A DNA stretch of 64,000 nucleotides from an uncultured Coxiella sp. (GTDB taxonomy: Bacteria > Pseudomonadota > Gammaproteobacteria > Coxiellales > Coxiellaceae), in NCBI GenBank assembly GCA_902623005.1, contig CACNSC010000001.1, positions 113,049-177,048 of the forward strand, written 5' to 3'. The stretch's first letter is position 1, and each line of letters opens with the position of its first letter. The notes under the pieces are model-generated. The model was not told the origin of the DNA and searched no databases. It saw only the letters and a list, made by a program, of their open reading frames with translations. The translations under genes and the position numbers were made by a program. This document shows, piece after piece, positions 53,155 to 61,452 of the stretch.

Positions 53155-53846
53155 GATGGCTGGCTTGTGCTTGTCTATTGGTATCACAACCTCTTTGGGC
53201 AATGTTGCCTGTCATTGATGTTGATGCCATCAGTCAGCTGGCTGATCAGTATCAACAATTACAACAAATTAATCAGATCAACCAACAAATCCAACAATAC
53301 ACTCATAATCTTGTTGCCGATGCTGAAGGTCACTATGGTATGGGGGACCTAATGAACAGTCTCAGTGAGCTTAAAGAGCAACAATACTCTCCGGATACTT
53401 GGGAGCAGGCAGTACAAGGACTCAGTGGTAATCAAAATGAGGATTATCAAACACTCTGGACGAATTACACGCAGTCACATCCCTATCCATCGCAAGAGGA
53501 GTTTGCCAGTGGCAGCGATGATTCACAAGCCGAGTTATTTCAACAACAAACTGCTTCTAATCAAGCATCGGCCGTAACAGCAACCTATGCGTTTAATCAG
53601 GTCAATAAAGAGTTGCAAAAAATTCATGATCTTTCAGATCATATCGATACCACAGTCAATACCAAAGCAGCATTGGATCTTAATTCAAGAATTGCAGTCG
53701 AGTTGGCATATATTCAAATGCAATCGTTAAAAATGGAGACGATAATGAACCAACAGTTAGCCGATCAATCAGCACTAAATCTTCATGATCAAGCGCAAGA
53801 GTCACATTATAGAACTCTTCCTCCTGATACTGCGGAGTCTTTATGA
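53148..53846 (+). CDS. virB5: T4SS minor pilin VirB5
   Basis: 232 residues from ATG 53148, seven bases into the virB4 end, with GGGG just upstream. Signal peptide MLRWLACACLLVSQPLWA. The mature part opens VIDVDAISQLADQYQQLQQI with a glutamine-rich coiled coil, and ends with LNSRIAVELAYIQMQSLKM, a conserved C-terminal helix of VirB5/TrbJ. A Gln/Ser-rich low-complexity region sits in the middle. VirB5 caps the pilus and can contact target cells. Confidence 0.87.
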   Translation: MLRWLACACLLVSQPLWAMLPVIDVDAISQLADQYQQLQQINQINQQIQQYTHNLVADAEGHYGMGDLMNSLSELKEQQYSPDTWEQAVQGLSGNQNEDYQTLWTNYTQSHPYPSQEEFASGSDDSQAELFQQQTASNQASAVTATYAFNQVNKELQKIHDLSDHIDTTVNTKAALDLNSRIAVELAYIQMQSLKMETIMNQQLADQSALNLHDQAQESHYRTLPPDTAESL

Positions 53847-53971
53847 GATTGCTTGCGATGATTATATGGAGTGGTTGTTTAGTCGGATGTCAGTCTGAAC
53901 CCACATTACTGTCGCCATGTCATGACTTCGGTCATTATTGTCATCAAATCCCGATTAATACCTGGTCTTGA
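53843..53971 (+). CDS. Very small T4SS lipoprotein, VirB7-like
   Basis: 42 residues. ATG overlaps the virB5 stop (ATGA). The N-terminus MRLLAMIIWSGCLVGCQSEP carries a lipobox L-V-G-C with Cys16, so the mature lipoprotein is about 27 residues and has three further cysteines (SPCHDFGHYCHQ includes two). Size and operon position fit VirB7, which bridges VirB9 to the outer membrane, or an entry-exclusion lipoprotein as found in Trw/IncN-type operons between virB5 and virB6. Confidence 0.6.
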   Translation: MRLLAMIIWSGCLVGCQSEPTLLSPCHDFGHYCHQIPINTWS

Positions 53972-53982
53972 GAAATGAAGCT

Positions 53983-54339
53983 ATGAGTAAATACATTACT
54001 GTTCTTTTATGTATGGCGCTAGCTGGCTGTCAACGTAATCATTTGACTGATCAATCAAAGACCAGTGAAGTTGATTTATTGCTCCACCACTCTAAGCAGG
54101 TTGAATTGTCCATGCAAATCCAACCCGCATTAGGATCAACCTTTATCATGTGTATGGATCAAACTGAATTATCACCATCATGCCAGACTTTTTTTGATTT
54201 ATTGTTGTCGAGTATTCAGACGGAAAAGCATTTTCACTCTGCTAGTTTAGAAGACTTAACCAATACCCAACGATATCATTCGATTAGAGATCTATACGTC
54301 TCACGTGTCATGAGCCAGTTAGCTCTGAGGTCAAAATAA
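53983..54339 (+). CDS. Second T4SS-operon lipoprotein
   Basis: 118 residues from ATG 53983, 12 bases after the first lipoprotein. Signal peptide with lipobox L-A-G-C (Cys16; ITVLLCMALAGCQRNH). The mature part is helical and has two more cysteines (FIMCMDQ, PSCQTF) likely to form a disulfide. No named family recognised. The virB6 start follows its stop directly. Candidates are an entry-exclusion factor, a core-complex accessory lipoprotein, or VirB7 itself. Confidence 0.6.
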   Translation: MSKYITVLLCMALAGCQRNHLTDQSKTSEVDLLLHHSKQVELSMQIQPALGSTFIMCMDQTELSPSCQTFFDLLLSSIQTEKHFHSASLEDLTNTQRYHSIRDLYVSRVMSQLALRSK

Positions 54340-55395
54340 TTGGCATTAGCAACTTACGATACCATTATTTTACAGTATCAAGAGGAGGTCACTGTTTTAT
54401 TGAATGAGTGCGTTTATAAAGGATATATGGCTCTGTCTAATTATTTACAAACTCCTTTACAGCTTTCTATTGTTTTATATATTGCATTAATGGGCGTAGC
54501 AATCATGCAAGGCTGGAGTCGTGTATCTATGAATACCTTTATACGCTCATCGATTAAAATTGGTTTAATTAATTTATTTGCGATGAATTGGGGTAATTTT
54601 AGTGCTGTCGTAGTGAAAGGTTTTCAAAGTGCTGCCAGTGAAATGAGTGCGGTATTGCTCAGTGCAACTCCAGTAGAACTACCACATTTTGCCGGTGAGG
54701 GGATGTCAGGGGCATTGCAGTCTCTACTGATTGAGGTGGCCAAGGTGGGCAATTTTTTATTTCAAAAGGGCGGTATTACTAAATTAGCTCCATTATTTGA
54801 TGGTTGTATTGTTTGGTTTACCGGGATTTTGATGATTGGAACAGCCTTCCTTGAGTTAATCACTGCTCAAATATTATTAGCAACTTTATTCACGGCCGGT
54901 CCCTTATTTATTGGTTTTACTTTGTTCTCTCCTACTCGTGTCTTTTTTGAACGCTGGATGGGTGCTCTCGCCGGATGTGTCTTCATCGTTGTATTTGTTA
55001 ATATTACGGTTTGTCTTAACATGTCAGTGTTACAGGCAATAATTGCTGATGATTATCTAAGTCAAGCAATTGATTTTCCTCTAATTAGTTTTGTACCTTT
55101 TTATATCGTTGCAATTTTAAGTGTTTGGCAAATAATGCGAGTGTCTACCTTAGCGATGAGTTTAGGGGGTAATATCGGATCATCCGCATTTGCACAGCAA
55201 GCTTCAGGCTTAGTGGCAGATGGTATCGCATCGAGTTTTCGACATTTCACTAAGCCTGCGACACAGGTTAATCGGTCTTTGAGGCAGCGTTCATCACGTC
55301 TGGCACAATCAGAAGCCAAAAAGTCCGGTATTGCTCGTTCCTCGGATCGTGTGTTTACCATGAGTCTTCATCGATCATCGTCAACTAAAACATGA
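54340..55395 (+). CDS. virB6: T4SS polytopic inner-membrane protein VirB6
   Basis: 351 residues. TTG 54340 directly after the preceding TAA is the likely start (A-L-A-T-Y-D). Five to six helices; the TrbL/VirB6 core includes GWSRVSMNTFIRSSIKIGLI and ILLATLFTAGPLFIGFTLF, followed by a Ser/Arg-rich cytoplasmic tail of about 60 residues. VirB6 forms part of the inner-membrane translocation channel. It overlaps virB8 by four bases. Confidence 0.87.
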   Translation: MALATYDTIILQYQEEVTVLLNECVYKGYMALSNYLQTPLQLSIVLYIALMGVAIMQGWSRVSMNTFIRSSIKIGLINLFAMNWGNFSAVVVKGFQSAASEMSAVLLSATPVELPHFAGEGMSGALQSLLIEVAKVGNFLFQKGGITKLAPLFDGCIVWFTGILMIGTAFLELITAQILLATLFTAGPLFIGFTLFSPTRVFFERWMGALAGCVFIVVFVNITVCLNMSVLQAIIADDYLSQAIDFPLISFVPFYIVAILSVWQIMRVSTLAMSLGGNIGSSAFAQQASGLVADGIASSFRHFTKPATQVNRSLRQRSSRLAQSEAKKSGIARSSDRVFTMSLHRSSSTKT

Positions 55396-56186
55396 TAAAT
55401 CAGCTAAAGAAAATTTTATTGAATATTCGGTCTTTTGTCTTCGATCGTAAACGATTTAACACTGATCACTTGGATGAAACAGCCAATACTAATGATAATT
55501 CAAATTATTTTTCGAATGCGCAATCTTGGGCAGATGATTGCCATCTCAATCTGGTTTTATCCCGCAACCGTTTTCGAGCATTCTCATGTGCCTTGTTTGT
55601 ATTGGTATTACTACTCATTGTATTGTGTTGTTGTCTTATACCCTTACAACATCTAGAGCCTTTGATCATTCACCATTATTCAGACGGTCGAGTGACAGTT
55701 GAGCGTGATGTATCTTCAATTACCAGTATCAAGCAAACGCAACTTAATAATGATCTTGTACGTTATATCAGTAATCGAGAGTCATATGACCCTATAGCCT
55801 ATGCTGACCAGTTTCATTTAACGGTTTGGATGTCTTCTCCAAGTATTGCCCATCAATACATCGATGAGCAGCGTGCTGATAATCCGCAATCCTTGATTCA
55901 TCAGTTAGGTAACCACCATTATCGAGATGTGCATATAGACGATATTGTTATCCTTGATCAAATTAACACACAGGCCAAGTATCCTGATAAGCATCATAAT
56001 CTTGCTGAGGTGCATGCGGTTATGACGGATCATGATTTAGACACTCGAATTAAACGTTCACAAGCTGTCTCTATCATTATCAGTTGGCGATACACCAAAC
56101 CATCACGCAATCCTGACATTCGTTGGCGAAATTGGGATGGCTTTCAAGTGACGCATTATCAAGTTAAACAGCGTGATCTAACATGA
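55392..56186 (+). CDS. virB8: T4SS assembly factor VirB8
   Basis: 264 residues: a cytoplasmic N-terminus of about 65 residues, one transmembrane helix (ALFVLVLLLIVLCCCLIPLQ) and a periplasmic NTF2-like domain. RDVSSITSIKQTQLNNDLVR, YVxxRESYDP-type block (YISNRESYDPIAYADQFH) and ISWRYTKPS near the end are characteristic. VirB8 links the inner-membrane complex to VirB9/VirB10. ATGA overlaps on both sides. Confidence 0.92.
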   Translation: MINQLKKILLNIRSFVFDRKRFNTDHLDETANTNDNSNYFSNAQSWADDCHLNLVLSRNRFRAFSCALFVLVLLLIVLCCCLIPLQHLEPLIIHHYSDGRVTVERDVSSITSIKQTQLNNDLVRYISNRESYDPIAYADQFHLTVWMSSPSIAHQYIDEQRADNPQSLIHQLGNHHYRDVHIDDIVILDQINTQAKYPDKHHNLAEVHAVMTDHDLDTRIKRSQAVSIIISWRYTKPSRNPDIRWRNWDGFQVTHYQVKQRDLT

Positions 56187-56962
56187 AGAATTTTTTTAAA
56201 ATTATTTTACATACCTTTTTATTGATTGGTGGCCTATCAACATTGACTTTATCAGCTCAAACTCCACGCGGCTTATCATCCGATCATCGCATGAAGACGA
56301 TAATTTATCAGCCTGATAATGTTGTTAATATTTATGCTTCTCAATTAATCACCACGCAGATTATCCTTGGTGTCCATGAAACAGTTACTGATATCCAGTG
56401 TGGTGATAGTGCTGCTTGGTCGATCGTTGTTTCACAATCATCTCCGAATATTATCAATATCAAGCCGGTGATGCCGGTATCGAATACGAACTTGACGGTG
56501 TTAACCCACAATAAAAGCAATAGATTACGACGTTATATTTTTCACTTACAAACAATAAACTCACAACAATTAACCGATGCAACTTTCAGTGTGAGATTCA
56601 TTAATCCACCTGCAATCTCTCTGCCGATAAGATCGCAAGATATTAATGTGTCGCTCAATCCAGTCAATCCTGAGTATCATTGGGATTACCGTTTTCACGG
56701 TTGCCGATCTATCGTGCCGCAACGGGTTTTTGATGATGGCCATTTTACTTATTTTCAATTCAAACCAGGTCAAGTGGTGCCAGCATTTTTTATGGTTAAA
56801 GATGCTCAAGGGCATGAGGCGTTGATTAATATGAGGCATGAGGGCCAGTACTGGTTAGCATTACAATTAGCTCGTCAATTTACCTTGCGTAGTAGCGTGC
56901 AATGCGTCGCAAGTATTTTTAATCATCAACAGATTGACCATTTTCCCCGCGAGTATTCATGA
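56183..56962 (+). CDS. virB9: T4SS core-complex protein VirB9
   Basis: 259 residues with a signal peptide (cleavage after LSA near residue 25). N-terminal part: R-M-K-T-I-I-Y-Q-P-D-N-V-V-N-I, the usual opening of mature VirB9/CagX, then TQIILGVHETVTDIQCGD and AAWSI. The C-terminal domain has YHWDYRFHG, FDDGHFTYFQF and PAFFMV, the beta-sandwich that binds VirB7 and sits in the outer membrane ring. Four-base overlaps on both sides. Confidence 0.93.
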   Translation: MKNFFKIILHTFLLIGGLSTLTLSAQTPRGLSSDHRMKTIIYQPDNVVNIYASQLITTQIILGVHETVTDIQCGDSAAWSIVVSQSSPNIINIKPVMPVSNTNLTVLTHNKSNRLRRYIFHLQTINSQQLTDATFSVRFINPPAISLPIRSQDINVSLNPVNPEYHWDYRFHGCRSIVPQRVFDDGHFTYFQFKPGQVVPAFFMVKDAQGHEALINMRHEGQYWLALQLARQFTLRSSVQCVASIFNHQQIDHFPREYS

Positions 56963-58011
56963 TGGGTCGATCAATAGACGAACCAAATCACTGGCAAGAA
57001 TCAATTAAGGTAAGTGCACGAGCATCTCATAAGCTAGGCTTGATGATCACATTGATCTTAACTGGATTTGTAACACTGTTAATCATCTATTGTCATCATC
57101 AATCCAAGCATACTCACTCAGATCAATCGATTGAAGCAGCTGTGTCGAGTCATCTAACAGATAATTTATCCAAAAACCTTGCTAGTATTCATTCACAAAG
57201 TCATCTCATTCATAATGCGGTATCACATTCCAATCAATTACCCACCACATTGACATCAAGTAAAGTGATATTGATGCGAGAACACGCACCAACTCAGGTG
57301 TATCAAAGTAAAAACACTGTCACGAATACAGCAAACAATCCCTCAAAAGATTCATGGGCACAGGGTGGCAGTGATTTGGATTTTATTAATCATTCTGATG
57401 TATTTTCTAAGACTCAATCGGCTACTCGATTAGCTCATCCAGAGGCGACCGTTGTATCTGGTGAACTAATTCCTGCAACCTTGGAGACAGCTATTTCATC
57501 GGATTTGCCGGGGTTGGTGAGAGCGATTACTCAACGCCCAGTATACAGTTATGTTGGACACCGTTTATTAATACCTGCAGGTAGTCGCCTGATAGGTCAA
57601 TATAATTCAATGACGTTGCAAGGTATTAATCGTCTTTGTATTGTCTGGCAACGACTGATTTTACCGGATGGCATCTCGGTCTCAATTGAGAGTCCCTCTA
57701 CAGATCAGCTTGGTCGCTCAGGCCAGACTGCAAATAGTGTCAATTCCCATTTCATTGAGCGGTTTCAACAAGGGGTGTTGCTATCAACATTGGGTGCCAG
57801 TGTCGCAACACTAGGAGTTAATGCCTCTGATCAGGATAATTCTTCGTCACAATATCGCACTCAGGTAGCGAGTCAATTACAACAAGCCGCGCAACAGAGT
57901 GTCACGTCGCGTGCGCATATCAAACCAACCTTATCTGTAAATCAGGGAAGTTCGATTCAAATTATGGTAGCAAAAGACTTATCGTTTTATTCTGTCATGA
58001 GCGGTGAGTGA
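56959..58011 (+). CDS. virB10: T4SS core-complex protein VirB10
   Basis: 350 residues. N-terminal cytoplasmic part, one transmembrane helix near residues 27-45 (GLMITLILTGFVTLLIIYCH), a Ser/Thr/His-rich periplasmic linker of about 110 residues (proline-poor compared with the family) and the C-terminal TrbI beta-barrel domain: LIPATLETAISSDLPGLVRA, RPVYSYVGHRLLIPAGSRLI, GQYNS and RLILPDGIS. VirB10 spans both membranes and gates the channel. Its stop overlaps the virB11 start. Confidence 0.94.
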   Translation: MMGRSIDEPNHWQESIKVSARASHKLGLMITLILTGFVTLLIIYCHHQSKHTHSDQSIEAAVSSHLTDNLSKNLASIHSQSHLIHNAVSHSNQLPTTLTSSKVILMREHAPTQVYQSKNTVTNTANNPSKDSWAQGGSDLDFINHSDVFSKTQSATRLAHPEATVVSGELIPATLETAISSDLPGLVRAITQRPVYSYVGHRLLIPAGSRLIGQYNSMTLQGINRLCIVWQRLILPDGISVSIESPSTDQLGRSGQTANSVNSHFIERFQQGVLLSTLGASVATLGVNASDQDNSSSQYRTQVASQLQQAAQQSVTSRAHIKPTLSVNQGSSIQIMVAKDLSFYSVMSGE

Positions 58012-58982
58012 TGTTTGCGGCAAATTCACGTGGCATGTTATCACCGATTCAGTCCTGGCTCGATGATGATGCAGTTTCTGAGATAATGATCAATCGCCCT
58101 CAGGAGGTTTGGGTGGAGAAAAATGGCTCGGTAATAAAACATCATGTTCCGGCTTTTAATCATTATCATCTGAGTAATCTATTACAATTGCTAGCAACGG
58201 AAAATCATCAGTCTCTCAATCAAAACTGTCCAATTCTCTCTGGATCCTTGATGGATGGTTCGCGTATACAGTGTGTGATTGAGCCTATCTCCCTGTTTCC
58301 TGTAATTGCGATTCGTCGTCAAATAGAGCGTAAACCACGATTTGATGAATTCTTCATCGAATCACAATCCTTAGAGCGTTCAACTTCATCTAAACTTTAC
58401 GACTCGTATGAGGAGCGATTGCGAGACAATATTTCTCACAAAGCGTGGCGCAGTGCTGTATATTATGCATTGTATCTAAAAAAAACCATCGTAATTTCAG
58501 GCGGTACCTCATCGGGAAAAACCAGCCTGCTTAATGCTTGTCTAGACGTTGTCAATACTCATGACAGAATGATTACATTGGAGGATACACGTGAGATAGT
58601 CGCTCCTCATCTCAATCAGGTTAATTTATTAATCAGTTCAATGGTCGATGATAGGCATTCCATCACAATGCAAGATCTGATTAAGTGCAGTTTGCGTCTA
58701 CGTCCAGATCGTATTGTGATTGGTGAGATTAGAGGTGCGGAGATAGTAGACTTTTTAAATGCAGCAGCGACAGGTCATGAGGGCTGTATGACCACGATTC
58801 ATGCAGGCAGTCCGCAGGAGGCTCTAATTCGTATGAAGCAGCTCTACAAGCTCAATGCGGTTCCATCAATGACGGACCAAGAAATTATAGATGAAATTCG
58901 TCACGTGATAGATGTCATTATTCAGGTTAAAAAAACTAATAATGGTCGTGAAGTTGTGGAGGTGGTAGAGCTAACCAGTTAG
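58011..58982 (+). CDS. virB11: T4SS ATPase VirB11
   Basis: 323 residues from ATG 58011, overlapping the virB10 TGA; a GTG one codon earlier is possible. N-terminal domain with WLDDDAVSEIMINRPQEVWV; C-terminal RecA-like domain with Walker A SGGTSSGKTSLLNA (about residues 163-176), the ITLEDTREI Asp box, LRLRPDRIVIGEIRGAE Walker B and the ATGHEGCMTTIHAGSP His box. It is the hexameric traffic ATPase and last gene of the operon; no virD4 follows. Confidence 0.95.
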   Translation: MFAANSRGMLSPIQSWLDDDAVSEIMINRPQEVWVEKNGSVIKHHVPAFNHYHLSNLLQLLATENHQSLNQNCPILSGSLMDGSRIQCVIEPISLFPVIAIRRQIERKPRFDEFFIESQSLERSTSSKLYDSYEERLRDNISHKAWRSAVYYALYLKKTIVISGGTSSGKTSLLNACLDVVNTHDRMITLEDTREIVAPHLNQVNLLISSMVDDRHSITMQDLIKCSLRLRPDRIVIGEIRGAEIVDFLNAAATGHEGCMTTIHAGSPQEALIRMKQLYKLNAVPSMTDQEIIDEIRHVIDVIIQVKKTNNGREVVEVVELTS

Positions 58983-59101
58983 GCACAATGGTAGTTGTAT
59001 AGGATTAATAGGGTTTTTTTGGAATTATTGTTACGAATAATATCTTTTTAAGGGAAATCCTCTAATAGATTGCCTACGATCGCGTTTTTTGGGAGATAAT
59101 T

Positions 59102-59425
59102 ATGCCGGAAAACTTTCGACCAGATTGGCCTCACTATCCACGCTCTATTGTGACTGGGATTGGTCTATCGATGATAGTGAATACCTTATTTAACCTTTCT
59201 GCCAGTCGTCAGCAGCGAGCTGATTATTACGACATGGCGATTCTTGGTATGGTAATGGTCTCATTGTCGGCTTCCGTATACCAACATCGTGCCAACCAGA
59301 GGTTGTCAGCGCATTGTTTGCAGTTTGCATCGGCTGGAATGGTTCTCGGTTACAAGCTGTCTGGCTTGCTGCGATCAACCGACTCGATTGTTGACCAAGT
59401 TGAGATGCCGCCACTAGTTACTTAA
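59102..59425 (+). CDS. Small membrane protein of unknown function
   Basis: 107 residues with two to three hydrophobic stretches (SIVTGIGLSMIVNTLF, MAILGMVMVSLSASVY, LQFASAGMVLGYKLSGLL) and basic connecting loops. GGGAGA lies seven bases before ATG. No family recognised. It follows the T4SS by 119 bases and points the same way, so it could be a late member, but separate control is equally possible. Confidence 0.5.
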   Translation: MPENFRPDWPHYPRSIVTGIGLSMIVNTLFNLSASRQQRADYYDMAILGMVMVSLSASVYQHRANQRLSAHCLQFASAGMVLGYKLSGLLRSTDSIVDQVEMPPLVT

Positions 59426-59493
59426 CCTCAGTATTGTTTGAGCTAAGCCCTAGGAAGGCTTCAAGAAAAACTTAAATAAGGTTATGGCTACTG

Positions 59494-60051
59494 TTATTTT
59501 TTGGGTTGAATGAATTTTGTAGTCAAGCGTGAAAATAGGCCGAAAATTAGGCTAAATATGACCGCAATCACAATACCAATAATGGATTCAATGCATCGCT
59601 CTGCACTGTTTTGCCAGATAGCAATATTGGGGCTTGCTTGCTGAATCACATATATCAGCACGCAAGTCAATAGGGCTAATTTAGAGTCATCCCCCATTCG
59701 TATAACGAATGCGATGATGACAATTGCGATGCTAGCTACGAACCATACCCATATGGCTATACCAATAAATGTAAAAAAAACAGTAGCTATTAACGCACCA
59801 AGGATTGATCCAGTAACGCGATGAATGCTGGCATGAAAAGTTTGTGATTGACTTGAATTAAATACCAAAATCGTCGAGATCACTGCCCATAATCCAGATA
59901 TTTTTGGTAAAAGATTTTGTATCATTTGCGCAAAATACAGGCCGCTACTATAAGAAATCACACACGCTAAGCTCACCATGACAGCAAAAAATAGGATATA
60001 TATCGCTTGAAAAGACCCTGAGCCAAGCTGTGAATGTTTGTTATTGCTCAT
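59494..60051 (-). CDS. FUSC/aromatic acid exporter-like small membrane protein
   Basis: 185 residues with five or six helices. The segment FNSSQSQTFHASIHRVTGSILGAL carries the pattern Q-T-x4-x-R-x2-G-x2-x-G-A typical of FUSC/ArAE-type membrane domains (as in AaeB and YccS N-termini). Only the membrane domain is present, without the cytoplasmic half of large exporters, as in short family members. Convergent with the small membrane protein before it. Confidence 0.65.
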   Translation of the reverse strand: MSNNKHSQLGSGSFQAIYILFFAVMVSLACVISYSSGLYFAQMIQNLLPKISGLWAVISTILVFNSSQSQTFHASIHRVTGSILGALIATVFFTFIGIAIWVWFVASIAIVIIAFVIRMGDDSKLALLTCVLIYVIQQASPNIAIWQNSAERCIESIIGIVIAVIFSLIFGLFSRLTTKFIQPKK

Positions 60052-60261
60052 GCTGATGCATCCCTATCTAGCTGAAGAATCTTAAATTTTTGATTTTAAC
60101 GGTAATAACTTGATCAATTTGGCCAAAAACATTGGGGTTGTCAAGCGACTCCTAAACGGATAGTTTCTCTTTTGTTATTAACTGACATAGTGTAAATCCC
60201 GGTGATTTTGAAACATTGGTGCTTTTAGGTTATGTTTGTTTAGTCTCTTTTGGTGTTTTTT

Positions 60262-61380
60262 ATGTTTGCTAAGCCAAAGTCTTCACGTTCCGTAAGTTCA
60301 TCTAGTGCTGATTTTTCTGTTCCATCAGTGTGGGCAGCGCAATTAGCCATGTCACATCTGCATTGGTATGAGTCTCGAGTGTTTGCTCGGGGCGTTAAGG
60401 CAGAGCTTAGAAAAAATAATGTTAAAATAAAATCGAGCAACGTTAAATCCGTCTCAAACATGGTAAAAAAAATCGTATCGGGACGCTATGGAAAAACCAT
60501 TGCCTATGCTGATAAGCTGCTAACGCCAACACAATGGATCATGTCCTATTGGCAAGATCAGATTTTTCCAAAGCTGGTTGTCATTGCTATTGCATTTGAT
60601 GCCGTTGTCGATTTTGACCCTGATCTTTTAAGTCAGATTCAGTGTCAGCAAAGTTTATCCGACGAGGCTAGAGACGCTTTTTTGCTGGTATTATTGGCTT
60701 CCACATTATTTGATCGGTCTGATATAGGTCATCTTGAGTCTTCAGAAGATCTTAAAGCTGCCTGGCTTTTTGACTATGATGCCTTTTGTATCAAACTCAT
60801 TAATCATGATTATGCATTGAGGATCTTTGCCGGGGGTATGATGGCGGGTGACAGTCATAAGGATGCTTGGTTTGGTATTGCTCAAGAGAAAAGTCGAAAT
60901 TTCGCTAGTGCTGAGTTAGCCTTTAGGCAAAGCGCTCTATGGCCAATGCTTGATCCTGTGTCAGTCTATCCTGATCTTCACACTAGCGTAAACAATATCA
61001 TAAACGCAATGGAGTTATTGCGTATTATGAAGAACGTTTCTTTATTCTTGCGAGCCGAAAAATCGTCGACAAGTATATTCTTTGATTTTAAAAACCATAA
61101 AGATCCTATTGTTGATGCACTGGATAAATTGAAGCAACACAAGCTCAGTAAAGATCCCTTTTTAGCTTATAAGTCATTATATGATTTAGTGTTTCGGCAG
61201 AATCATCAGCCTGTCATTGCGCGCATGTTGCTTGGTGAGCGCTCACGCTTATTGAGTCTTATGCAGCTGTTCAAACACAAAGTGCATGAGCCAAACTACC
61301 CAACTTATAATGATCAGTTTAACGCTTACAAAGATGAGTGTGAGCTCGAGCTTGCGTTGATATCACCCAAGCTGAAGTAA
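60262..61380 (+). CDS. Unknown soluble protein
   Basis: 372 residues from ATG 60262 (a TTG four codons earlier is possible). No signal peptide and no transmembrane helix; a Ser-rich N-terminus (KPKSSRSVSSSSADFSVPS) is followed by mainly helical sequence with hydrophobic patches such as FPKLVVIAIAFDAVVDFDPD. I recognise no domain. It lies between T4SS-adjacent genes and rne. Ser-rich N-terminus and lack of known domain would be compatible with a secreted effector but also with a housekeeping protein of an understudied lineage. Confidence 0.55.
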   Translation: MFAKPKSSRSVSSSSADFSVPSVWAAQLAMSHLHWYESRVFARGVKAELRKNNVKIKSSNVKSVSNMVKKIVSGRYGKTIAYADKLLTPTQWIMSYWQDQIFPKLVVIAIAFDAVVDFDPDLLSQIQCQQSLSDEARDAFLLVLLASTLFDRSDIGHLESSEDLKAAWLFDYDAFCIKLINHDYALRIFAGGMMAGDSHKDAWFGIAQEKSRNFASAELAFRQSALWPMLDPVSVYPDLHTSVNNIINAMELLRIMKNVSLFLRAEKSSTSIFFDFKNHKDPIVDALDKLKQHKLSKDPFLAYKSLYDLVFRQNHQPVIARMLLGERSRLLSLMQLFKHKVHEPNYPTYNDQFNAYKDECELELALISPKLK

Positions 61381-61430
61381 TGCTCTGGACACTATTCCCC
61401 GATGTAGAGGGGCATTGCTATCAGAGCATT
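61379..61430. terminator. Nested hairpin between convergent genes, possible terminator
   Basis: Outer nine-base perfect stem (61379-61387 with 61422-61430) enclosing a CCCC/GGGG inner hairpin (61397-61400 with 61409-61412). It spans the space between the unknown gene and the rne end. No T-run on either side, so factor-independent termination is uncertain. Confidence 0.4.
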
Positions 61431-61452
61431 GAAGAAGTTATTACCGCAATGA

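Noticed and set aside
60240..60461. Minus-strand frame opposite the unknown protein at 60262
   Set aside because: It is a shadow of the plus-strand coding frame, without a ribosome-binding site or recognisable features.
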